A stretch of DNA of 64,000 nucleotides. Origin: Neurospora intermedia (lineage: Eukaryota; Ascomycota; Sordariomycetes; Sordariales; Sordariaceae). The first letter of the stretch is position 1. Each line of letters opens with the position of its first letter. Where the stretch lies: NCBI GenBank assembly GCA_037102815.1, contig BTPP01000001.1, forward strand, positions 5,233,001 to 5,297,000. The letters are read 5' to 3'. A model generated the notes under the pieces. It made no database searches and had not been told where the DNA came from. It saw nothing but the letters and a program-made list of their open reading frames with translations. This document shows, piece after piece, positions 48,182 through 58,500 of the stretch. The position numbers were made by a program, and so were the translations under genes.

Positions 48182-50360
48182 AGGGTAAAGCGGTCATCCT
48201 ACCGGGATCGTCTATTCCTATTCTCATCGCCTGCCAGCTCGTCTGCTCAGGCGCCCGATACTCCATCTCGGGCAACCCCCGCGGTCCCCTCTGCCACGAA
48301 GCCATCTCCAGCAACGGTACCCGCTGCCACAAAGCCACCTCGGGCAACACCCGTTGTTACTACTGCTGCGAGAAAATCTCAGGCAACTCCTACAGTCCCC
48401 GCTGTTATAGAGCCCCCTCCCCAAGAAACGCCTGCCGGTCCTAACCCGAGGTTGTCCCCGGATTATTCCTACAACGACCCCGTCCCCGTCGATATTACAA
48501 TAACCGCGAGCGTTACGTACATTGTTGGGTCGCTCAAGATTAAGCCGCCTCCGTTCGCGAGCCGAGTTACCACAGTTGATGTTGACGTTATGTGGAATAA
48601 GTACGACTGTGTCAGCCTAGAATCGACTAATAAGTTCGATACCGCCCTAAATTCGGTACAAATCGGACTCCGGGAGGCTATCCACAACGACTACCTGGCA
48701 GCGCAGATCCCTAATAAGGTTATACTCCATACAGTCGAATACACGGCTGTGCTCACCGATCAGAGGACGAGCGTATCCAAACGGGTACTCTACTCACATC
48801 GAATTGATGTATTCGAGAACCCGAAGTATCAGTATAGGCAACTCGATGTAGGCCACGTACTACGTACCTTTGCGCGTCAGAAGCTTCCAACCAGCCGCTG
48901 TCACCTTAATATAACCCATACGTTTCGGTTCTTAGAAGCTCCGCCCGCCCCGGCTCCGCCGGCTCCAGTACCAGCAACGCCGGTTCGAGGCATCTACGAC
49001 CCTCTGAGGCTCAGTAACCCATACCTCAACGCGCCAGTAGCCGCGGTCCCTCCTCCGGCGGCAGCCACACCGGCGAAGACGCCGGGTTCCGGTCGGAAAT
49101 CAGTCTCGAATACAATACTGTCAGAGATCATGACACTGAACGCGTTCGACGGCCATAAGTTGCGGATGGCACAGGCGGAGGCCGCGGCGGCACAACATGG
49201 TAGAGTGGGCACTGCTGGGAGTGTTCATGGCAGTACTGTCACAGCCAGCGGTGTATCCGGTGCCGCGTCGCGTGCTGGGGGGTTCCGAATCCTCGTTAGC
49301 ACTTGGACATGTAAGTTGGAGCATAAGTGCAAGAACTACAACAAGAATATCAGTCCCTTACTGTGTTTCGTAATGAATGGGAGTAACGCGCACTATTACT
49401 TCACCCCCAACGAGGCCGGGAAGTGGGCGAAGGAGATCGAGATGGGCTCAACGACGGCGCATACACCGCCTTCTTGGCTAATGGAGCGGTTTATGAAGAC
49501 GGAGGAGGAGGAAGCTGACGATGGTAGTAACGTTGTTACAGGTAGAGGCTGGGGCAAGGGTAAAGGGAAGGCGCCCGTACACGTTAACGTTGTTCAAAAT
49601 AACGCTGCGCCCAGCGATCTGCTCAATATCCTAACCCAGTTAACAGCGGCCAGGGAGAGAGACTCAAGGGAGGGCGCGCCTCACTACCAGCACCCTTCCC
49701 ATCCACCACTTCCACCACTTCCATACTGGCTCCCCCCCCCTCCCTCCTCTCATACTATGACTGCCGGCCCCTCGTCGGCTCCGTCTTCATACCTCAACCA
49801 CGCGTTTTACGGCTATCCCCAAGTCGCCGGTGCTGGGGGCGCCCTCCCTTCGATACCGCCACCAGCAACGGCACCAGCAACGGCACCCTCTATTGCACCA
49901 TCCTCACCGCCGCCCATGGCCCCGCCCGGCTTGAGTGACGGCGAGCTCGTCGATCGGTGGATGGCCGCCTTCTACGCGCAGTATTGTGCCGGTCGGACCA
50001 GCGAGATAAAGATCGCGAAGCGCGTATGGGGTAACCTTCGACTAGCACTCATCACGAACCCCGAGCCAGGGGCGCCACGCTCCCTCCACGAACTGAGAGA
50101 CGCCAGCGCCGAGTTCTTTGTGCGGATGGGCTGCTCTTCTGCCCTACACCAGACCATCCGCCAGTCGATAAAGCGATTCCTCATTACGTGCCATGACTTC
50201 GCCAACGAAGCGGTAGATATACCATCATCGCCCCCAGGTCCAGGTAAGCAACGCTACTTTGACTCATACTACCGGTATCCCAATACTAACAAATGCCTGG
50301 GATACAGTGGCTGACGACACCGCTGCCGCCGAGGCGCTGGCAACACTCTCGCGACAATAA
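48182..50360 (+). CDS. element cargo gene A, second part: C/C/C/H-motif protein
   Basis: The frame continues from the TAG at 48179 to 50243. A 64-nt intron follows (GTAAGC, branch AATACTAACAAA, acceptor ATACAG), then an exon 50308-50360 ending in TAA. The first in-frame ATG is at 48590, but the sequence before it reads as coding (ATP/KP-rich). A globular region follows (VDVDVMWNKYDCVSLEST to about THTFRFLEAP). Then comes WTCKLEHKCKNYNKN with a C-x5-C-x11-C-x8-H pattern, followed by YYFTPNEAGKWAKEIEMG and a Thr-rich/PP stretch, which looks like a small zinc-binding module. A Pro-rich linker and a C-terminal helical region (LVDRWMAAFYAQYCAGRTSE) complete it. From memory, similar C..C..C..H then WAxxI modules recur in fungal transposon-rich loci; I have not verified this. 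Confidence 0.6.
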
Positions 50361-50947
50361 TCCAAACAACGCGACATGCCACATCGGTCGAGCGCAAAGA
50401 ACGCGACATTTCTGAGGACAACGATCGAATACATGTCAAAATGCAAGGGAACATATGAAATATGGGATTTACACGCTCCCCGGTACTTTCACTACGTTAT
50501 TTGACTATAATAACGCGTCCCGGCACCCGCTCGCCTCGCGATATCATACCCAGCCGCTAAATCGCGCATACCCAACAGAAAGAATATATCCATTTTACAC
50601 ATACTGCGCGCGATATCATACCGCTCGCCTCTACTGTAGTAAATCGCTGTAGTAATTTGATTGTTTATTTGCCTGCCCGCAATGTGATGCCGTGACCGTA
50701 TTGTAGAATTACCCCTCGGTTTTCATCCCATCTCGCGTTTCCGCACAAATCTACCATATAATCAAATCTTTTGCCCGCTCCCTTCCTCTCCCTCTTCTTC
50801 TTCTTTTACTCATCCTGCCCAGCCCTCTCCGTTCCCTGTCCGTCTTTTGTCCGCACTTCTTCCCTCGGCCCCCCGTCGCTCTTCCTTCGGCCTCCCGTCG
50901 GCCATCCTTTGGCTACCCGCCTGTACCCAAGCCAACATCAACCCACA
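50361..50947. other. spacer between cargo genes A and B
   Basis: It contains two copies of CGCGATATCATACC (near 50538 and 50608), each beside a CCGCTCGCCTC motif but in opposite order. A C/T-rich stretch (50771-50945) directly before the gene B start is typical of fungal promoters and leaders. Confidence 0.5.
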
Positions 50948-52118
50948 ATGCCCCCCAAGCCCAAGAAGCCATCCACCCCTAACGCTGAGGCTTCGGCCCG
51001 CAGCAAGGACGGCTGGAATACGCGCAAAGCCAATGCCGCGGCGAGGGCGAAAGAGGACAAGAAGAAAAGTGAGAGAGAGAAAGACCTCCAGAAGACATCC
51101 CACTTCATCGTCGCCGACGAAGACAAATGGTATATCAAGTACATCAAACTATTGTACAAGAAGACCCCGGGTATCACCATCGCAACCTTCGCCAAGTTTT
51201 GTAAGGGCTATAACGAGGCCCGCTACTTCCAGGAGCCCGGTATATAACCGTTCGCCCCCCGCGTCCATTTCAATTCTAACATCCACATAGTCAAGGCTTG
51301 GGGCACCTATCGTCGCTGCCAGTTGGACCACACTGGCGAGCAGTACCCCAACGGCAACTTGGCTATCGTCGGCCGCAGATTTGTAACGGCCGCCACTCGC
51401 CTCCGTAACATCACCGCCTCCGATACGGAGGCGTTCAACACTTACCACTTGGAGATAAACAGAGCTGCCGCCGAGTAGGACTCGGTGTGCACCAACCCCC
51501 TCACTCCCATCCACCTCGGCTCTCCGCGTGCCGCCAGCTCCCCGTTCGGGGACAACACCTTTTCCCCATCCAAAAAACGCAGAATCTCAGGGCCCCTTAG
51601 CACTCCTGCCGCCGTCACCACTAGCGAGCTCACCATTGTTCACCAAAATGTCTCTCTCCTCCGCACCACCTCCGTCGCAATTGAACAGACCCTCGACACC
51701 CACTCTAGCTTATTGGAGAAATTGAACGAGGCCGTTAAAGATATATCGCACACGTCGTCCAACAACCATACCGTCTTGGCGACAGAGATCGCCGAAGTCA
51801 AAGAGCTCCTAAGTAACATCCAATTCACGGTACGTAATCACTCCGCCCCCCGATCGCACCCCGTTCTAACCCAACTACCTACAGGTTAATAACATCCGCC
51901 GCATCCTCCATCCTCGTATTGGCGGAAAAGGCCTCGTTACCTCCCACAACACTTCCGACAATGATCTCGACCACCACGGCTCCCAACCGGCTACCCCCCT
52001 CCACGCGAATAATGAGGAGGGCGACATTGAGGTTAATATTGCAGGCGATGGCGATAGTGAGGAGGACTACGAGCAGCCCGTCGAGCCGGAGTTCGGTATT
52101 GCGAACGAGGATGGCTAA
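50948..52118 (+). CDS. element cargo gene B, unknown protein with an in-frame TAG
   Basis: Exons 50948-51239, 51291-51829 and 51885-52118 read in one frame of 355 codons. The donors are GTATAT and GTACGT and the acceptors CACATAG and CTACAG. A TAG at 51476-51478 (codon 160) interrupts it. The N-terminus is Lys/Ala/Arg-rich (MPPKPKKPSTPNAEASARSK). A compact region follows (DEDKWYIKYIKLLYKKTPGI, AKFCKGYNEARYF, WGTYRRCQLD). After the TAG comes a helical, possibly coiled-coil stretch (about 195-277; VAIEQTLDTHSSLLEKLNEA) and an acidic tail. The TAG could be removed with a 63-nt in-frame intron, 51475-51537 (GTAGGA...CGCCAG), although that donor is weak. I do not recognise a family. Confidence 0.6.
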
Positions 52119-52554
52119 AGAATTCACTAGATATATCTTCGGGGGTGGGGCTAGTCATCGCGCCACCCGGTCGGCCTCCGCCCCCCCTTCCAGTTCATTC
52201 GGATTCTAACTTACACGTCGGTTTATAGGTTTCTCAATTGCGTATCGATTGCCGCTTATTTGCTATCATTTCCTTTCTCTACCTTTGTCCGGTTTAGACT
52301 TTTTGGGGTGGGGCTGACCATCACGTAACCCGGTCGGCCTCCGCCCTATCTCCGGTAGCTACTTTTTTTACATTTTTTTTCATTTTTTTTTTAGTAGGCA
52401 GGTAGTATTGCTGGATGTCGGATGGTCATAGAACTTGGCTTTCGGAATCTCTTCGGGCACGAATAGAATACATTACGGACTCTAGGACAAGACATAAATA
52501 GCACACATACTCAAGCGATCGCACTGTAATAATAGAAACTCTCATTCCCATTCC
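52119..52554. other. spacer with a 43-bp direct repeat
   Basis: The sequence GGGTGGGGCTxxxCATCxCGxxACCCGGTCGGCCTCCGCCC occurs twice in the same orientation (about 52142-52183 and 52305-52347), in the 3' region of gene B. Between and after them is T-rich sequence compatible with polyadenylation regions of two converging genes. Confidence 0.7.
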
Positions 52555-53694
52555 CTACTCTACGCTCATAAATGCAGCCAAACCACGCCCAGTGACATAA
52601 CCGCCAGCCGTATACTCTACTACCTCATCTGGATAAAGGGCATAATAATCCTTCTCGTCGTCAATACCCTCCATATTCAACTACGCGCACTTAAAATGCC
52701 CCCGTATCTATTCCACTCTCGTACCAATCTCCCATGCAGCCTTACGTAGAAAGTCAGGAAAGTCTTTATCTGGGATATTATCACCGCCGTATGTTCGGTA
52801 GATACGTCTAAAGTGCCGCTTGAAGTCACCGAAGTATGCCTCGATCGGATTGTACTCGGGTGAGTACGGTGGCAGATACCAAAAGAGAACACCCGCGTTG
52901 CGGCACATCGTAAGGATATCGGCGTCATGATGCCACCCAGCGTTATCCATCACCAGTATGCTATTGCGGTCTGGGAACGGGTTCATTTTGGGTAGCACAC
53001 GGTTCCCCAGCCATACAATAAAGCCATCTTTATCCGTCTATCCATTAAAAACGAGCAACTCCAAGAGGCCATCCACTATAATCGCAGGTAGGAGATAGTA
53101 CCAGTGGCCGCGAGTGAGATAGCTAGTAATAATAGGAACGGCTCCTCTCGGGGCCCAACCGGTACAGCGAGCACCATCCCTACGGTCTATACCAGACTCA
53201 TCACAGAATACGAACATCTCTACTATAAAAAGCGAGCTCCGGTGTAGCCACTCTACAACCAACTCGGGTATCTATTGAGCTACCTTCATCTTCAACTTCT
53301 TTTTATTCCAGCGCTCCTCCTTCAAATACCTCGATATAGTTCGTTCGGATACGTATACATTATACTCAGTCGCAAGGAATCCCCGAATCTCATCCAGGTA
53401 CAGGTCCGGCTTCAATATCAGCAGCTCGAATACTTCCTTCGCAACGGTTAGTATCGCTATATCAAAGTAGGCAATACTAATACATACATCCATAGCCCAC
53501 TCTAGGAGCTTCCTAGCGTTCTGGCTACTACGACCCGGTGCAAATAGCTCGCCCGTAAGGTTGGCCATATTGCGAAGTCTGCGAACATATCGAGGGGTAA
53601 TCCCCGCAGCGGCCGCGATACTGGCGGTGGGCTCATTATTCGCGACCATTACACAAACAATATCCTTCTAGGTACGATTTGTATATCGCGGCAT
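52555..53694 (-). pseudogene. Tc1/mariner-like DD34E transposase with five in-frame TAG codons
   Basis: A single frame of 380 codons runs from ATG at 53694 (MPRYTNRT) to TAG at 52555-52557, without frameshift. The N-terminus has helix-turn-helix segments (TASIAAAAGITPRYVRRLRN and the LYLDEIRGFLATEY/SERTISRYLK region). The catalytic triad is present: first Asp in FCDESGIDRRDG, second in VMDNAGWHHD, and Glu in PPYSPEYNPIE, with 34 residues between the second Asp and the Glu. A HFKCA segment near the end matches the HFRHAG-like tail of this group. TAG codons interrupt it at 53668-53670, 53272-53274, 53038-53040, 52708-52710 and 52681-52683; no TAA or TGA does. It is dead if UAG is read as stop. 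Catalytic residues are otherwise intact. Confidence 0.85.
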
Positions 53695-53818
53695 AGCGCT
53701 GCTCGAGGGCTTCAATTCGGTATCGTTTCGGGTCCGGCGCGGATGGATTTGCGATGGGAAATGGCCAACAAAAGTCGAAAATATCGCCATTCTACGATTT
53801 CTAACCCAACCCATTTAC

Positions 53819-53890
53819 CCAGATGATGGGGGTCCGAAACGCCCAATGCCAAGAAATGCCAAGATAGGGTCTGGCGTTTGGCGGTGGGAA
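53819..53890 (-). repeat. right terminal inverted repeat of the 6.8-kb element
   Basis: Inverted counterpart of the left end. The 25-mer is at 53866-53890 and the 15-mer at 53819-53833. The middle segment contains two copies of a TTGGCAT word instead of the duplicated core seen on the left. Confidence 0.9.
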
Positions 53891-53906
53891 TGTTGAAGCC
53901 TCCGTC

Positions 53907-55564
53907 CCATGCGCGCTACCTATCGGGCAGTGGGGCAGCCAATGACTGAACGTGCGCAAAAAGACTTTCTTCTTTCTTTCGTTCATTGCAAGCAACCCCC
54001 CGGAATCCGCCCCAGCTCAATCTACGTTTGTAGGTTGTGGTTCCTTCTCCTTTTTTTTTTTTCTTTTTCTTCTTCTTTTGACTTTGACTTTGACTTGCAC
54101 AGTTACTTCAGTTCAGTTTCATCTGAGTAACACTTCAGATTCCATCCAACTCAACATTCTTGATCGCTCACCGACTGGTGATTGGAACAAAAAGACGCAA
54201 CGAATCCCGTCGGCAGTCTAGCGACCCAACATCAGGCCGTGGTTAATACCCATTCCATTACCTCAGCACCTTACCTCTTGGTTTCCTACCATCAAGAGTT
54301 ACCTCTACTAGTACCAGCCAAGGTGGAAGCTACCTAGAGGCTAAAAAAAAGGCGGGACTCCAGCTCGCGCTCTTGTTGGGTCATTCAGATTGTTGCCCAC
54401 CAAGACATTGTGCAGGTGTTGGGCTTCAAGTGTCATCCATATCACGTCCCGTCAGCCAGCTACAACTGCCCATCATCGTCGTCATCATCGTCAAGCACCC
54501 CAAGGTCATCGTCCGTCCGGCGCATGTACACATCGAATCTGGCCTCTGGTACGAACTGCAGCCACCAAGCTTCGACCAACCGCGACCGCCCAAACCGACT
54601 TGTCAACTGCCCGATCGTCCGAACCTTCAAACCAGCTACAGGCATCTCTACCGTGAGCCCCTCGACGGTACGACGTGACTACACGGTACTGGCCCGACTC
54701 GCCCGATTCGGTTCAAGTTTGCCCATCGTCAACAAGGGCTTATTAGGTTGCGCTCCATCAATCGCACCCCGGCCTCCCATCTGCCTAGCTGCCTAGAGGT
54801 AGTAGCTGGCCGTTGAGGTACCCGGCCTGCCCTGCCGTCTCGTCCCATCCTGCGATTGGCACCACTTTATGTACAGGTAGCAGTCGACACCTTGGTAAGG
54901 AAACTCTCATGGCACTCCCGTTCGTGTCTCCATCCTTCACCCCCCCTCCTCCTCCGGCAACCTAACCACATCCCGCCAAAAAGAGAAAAAAAAAAAAAGT
55001 CACCTCACGCAACACAAGACCGGGGTCTTCCTTTTTTTCCCCCCTTCAAGATTCCCTTCCATCTCTTGATCATCTCCCTTCTATCGCACATTATCAATCC
55101 CATACCACCGACATACTATACCTCATGTCCATGTGTCTCTCCCCAACATCCCACATACTACTCCCTCCTTTCCTGCTTCTTGTTGGGGATGTCCACCCTC
55201 TTCTACACTACCACAGCCGTACCGGTCACCAGGTCAACACCTCACTATCCATCCCATGACTTTCTCTTGTTCCGCTCCATCAGTCTTCAGCCCTTCACGT
55301 CGGTACCGCTCCGTACAGAAGTCCACCCCTTGCCACGTACCCTGTCGCTCCCGGACCTGCCTGACCTGCTCGACCTGCATGCGGCTCCTGCAAGTTCCTG
55401 CAGGGCTACCGCTCACTAAACCCGCTGCCACTTGTCCCCCGTTCTTGGCGCGCGTCTCCCAACAGCTTCTAGATAAGATCTAGTTTGTTTCTCTGGACTG
55501 CACTGAATCGCTCGTTGCCCTCTTCTTCTTCAACCACAATCTCCATGTCCTACCCATCGCTGAC
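53907..55564. other. intergenic, Tsc2 upstream region
   Basis: Between the element and Tsc2. It has T-rich and TTTGAC-repeat sequence near 54048-54095 and C/T-rich leader-like sequence at 54935-55200. No supported gene. Confidence 0.5.
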
Positions 55565-58500
55565 ATGTTGCGCCGCTTAGCTTCTGTAAGGCACACCAAC
55601 GGCCGCGGGACCCCCGACGACCAGGAGCCCATGTCCCCCTCTCCTGGAGATGATGTTCCCCACCCGGAGACGACCAAGAGTGCATCTGGAGGGCTTGCCA
55701 GCGTCTTCAAGGGGTTGGCTGGCGGAAAGCTAACCAAGTCACCACCCCCTCTCCAACCGCCCATGGCCACCATGACGACTGTCGCTTCTCAACCCTCTCG
55801 CGATCGCTTCGATGCCTTGCCCGTCACGCCCGTCTTGCGTGGCCTCCCCCAGGAGCACATGGAGCATTTTGCGCGGTTGAAGACGGGGCAGTTGAACGAC
55901 CGCATTGCCGGAGCAAATGCTCTTCGCTATGCGATCACCGACTACCCCTTGAATCCCGTAAGCAAAGCCCCAACTTGCTCGTGGCGTAAACACCGTTACT
56001 AATGTACAGGACTAGATTATGGAGGTATGGAATGCCGCAAAGGACCTAATCGATGGTGACAAGCCAGAGAACGCTCGGGTTGCTGGATGGAGGCTGCTGA
56101 CCGAGTGCGTCAAAGACACGTCTGCCACGGATTTTGAACGGAGAGAATATTTCCGGACTCTGACTGCACAAACCGCCCACCCCGACGACTTCCCTCTGCA
56201 GCTGGAAGCATTAGAATATCTCACCAACCGTGGTCGGAACGTCGCGGGCTTCTACTACGACATTTTCCCCTTATTGACTGTGTGGCTTGCCAATACCTTC
56301 GATGCTACCAGACTTGCTAGGAGGGCCAACAAATCGGCCAAGGGAAAGACTCTAGTGACAGTCGAGGACCAAAGTTTCTCGCGCTTATTCGCCCTCATCC
56401 GAGATGTTGTCAAGTTCAACTTCAAATACGCCTCGGACGCTGCCGTTGGTCGATTGATGGACAACCTGCTAGAAATATGTAACAGGACAAGCCAAGAAGA
56501 TGATCTGGCCGCTTGCATCAGCGTCCTTGATGCCATGGTCACCTTTGGCTCGGTCCCCAACGGGAAACTGAGAGATTGCATTCAGGTCCTGAGCTCCATC
56601 CATTGTTTGGTTCCCAGCCGGCAAAAGGATGCTTGGCATACGCTCTCTAATATTTGCAAGTCGCATCACGGTCAATCCACCGTAAGGATTCTGTTGGACG
56701 TTTTGCGCAACGCTCCGGCTGCTCCTGACAAAGAAAGGGATAGGGACGTGATTCGGGATATCAGAGGTGCGCTTACCGTTTTGAAGAAGCTCCTTGGAAA
56801 ATCTGCCGAAAAGGGCTATCCAGGTGTTCCATTGGCGCTGCTAGTTGACGGACTGGCCAACGTTTGCACGAGTAGTTCCTCTAGGGTCTCCACTGAGATC
56901 CTGAGGCTAGTCAACTCGCTGTTCGACGATGGCGATGGAATCATCAATCCTCTGATCGCCGAAGAGCACTGGTCGCCAATCTTTTCCGTGGCTGCTCAGT
57001 GTGCCGCTAAGAGCGTCCCGGCGGCCCTGAAAGATGTTGATCCGTCGATCCCGCAATCATCCGCTCCGAAAGACGATTCTGAAGGCGGGGATAACATCAA
57101 CTATCAGCTCAGAACATTCATCAATCGCGTCGAAAAGCTACTGACGGAAGAGAAAACCGATTTCTTTCAGCGGGAGGAGTGCATGAGATTCCTTGCCGAG
57201 GTGCACCACGTCCTGCCGGATTCTGCTGCGGCACTTTTGCTTGATCATCTTAAAGAATTCCGCAGCTGCTATCCGTCCGAAGTAGACTGGAAGAAGAACC
57301 TTGAGCTTGTCTTGGAAGGCATCTATCTTGATCGGGGTCGCTCTGCGCCGACTCGCATACAGGCTCTTGCGATGGTCATCGAAATTTACGATTTCCTCTG
57401 CCTTGTACGGGATCTTGTAGAAGAGGAGAGTATCTTTGATCTCGTCAAACGAGTGCTATCCGGCATGTCCGTGGAGACTGATGCAGTTGTCCTGCAGGAA
57501 ACTGTCACGTTCATGGTGAGGGTCGCCGAGACAGCTGGAGCAGAGCAGTTTGACTGCATTTTGGGCACTTTCGAAAATATAGTCTGCAAAGAGGCGGAGG
57601 AGCCAGCCCCCTCGACAGGCGTCCAAAAGTTGAACGGTGCGCAACAGATCTACAATCAGCCTTCCGAGGTCGGCGGTCAATCTTTACCCAACGTTGTGAC
57701 GAAAGGGTACGTCCAGATATTCATGAAATCAATGGATGTCGATGCATTGAAAGCGGTCAAAACGTTCAATGCCCTCGTCCATATCGCAGGCTCAACTACC
57801 TGTGAAACAGATGCTCGCTTAACGGCGATGAAGCTCTTGTTTCGTCTCAGAGCGGATTTTGAGTATCGCGTTTACGTCACTCCTCATGTCGAAAATGAAA
57901 GCATTGCTGCTAGTATTTACAGAACCGATGCGTCGTTTGCGCGTAAGGCAGCCGAAGACGCAGCTCATCCACCCCGTCTTGGAAGGCTAGATCAAGCCGG
58001 GTTCCCTCGAACACCGATAAGGGGTGCATCATATGCGCCAGGACAGACAATGGAGAGGTCCGGGCCTATCAGACCTGTGCAGCACCCCAGGCAAATGCCA
58101 TACCAAGGACAGCGATTGTGGTCCTTGCCCGATCCAGAGGCCTTGCCGGAGCTTCCTCGGAGTACGCCAAGCCATATTCTCTTTTCATATACCGAAGGCG
58201 CGGATGGTGAGGCATCGACGAAGGCCTCAAACGCGGTTTTGAGGATGAGTTCTTGGTTGAATATTGTGCTCAATATCTTCCACCAGGGATCCGATTGGGA
58301 GATTTATAGCTTTATTCTCGCACATTTGCCGGCACAGCTCAGTGATCACCCGATATTCCAGGATGCCATCCCCCAACTACAAGAACTGCGAGGACACATT
58401 TGTGAGGTAATTCGGACCAACCGTTTTCAAGAGCCACCACTTGTGTCAGGTCTACGACGTCCAGATGTCGCCAACTGTCTGTTCCACTCGCTCATCATGC

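Larger units (their letters stand above)
47100..53906. mobile_element. 6.8-kb inverted-repeat DNA element with transposase and two cargo genes
   Basis: The ends share an exact inverted 25-mer (47133-47157 and 53866-53890, TTCCCACCGCCAAACGCCAG...). They also share an exact inverted 15-mer (47191-47205 and 53819-53833, ACCCCCATCATCTGG) at nearly equal spacing of 33 and 32 bp. A weaker outer match beginning GACGG (47100 and 53906) sets the limits I give; the exact ends and any target duplication are not clear to within about 30 bp. Inside, plus strand, are two multi-exon genes of unknown function. On the minus strand, next to the right repeat, is a Tc1/mariner-like DD34E transposase. The element sits between Cse1 and Tsc2 and interrupts no host gene I can see. 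Codon use (ATA, GTA, TTA, ACA) differs from the C-ending host genes. Confidence 0.8.

Noticed and set aside
47100-53906. Polinton or other virus-like element
   Set aside because: No polymerase, integrase of that type, packaging ATPase or capsid-like protein is present. The only recombinase is a Tc1/mariner-type DDE transposase.
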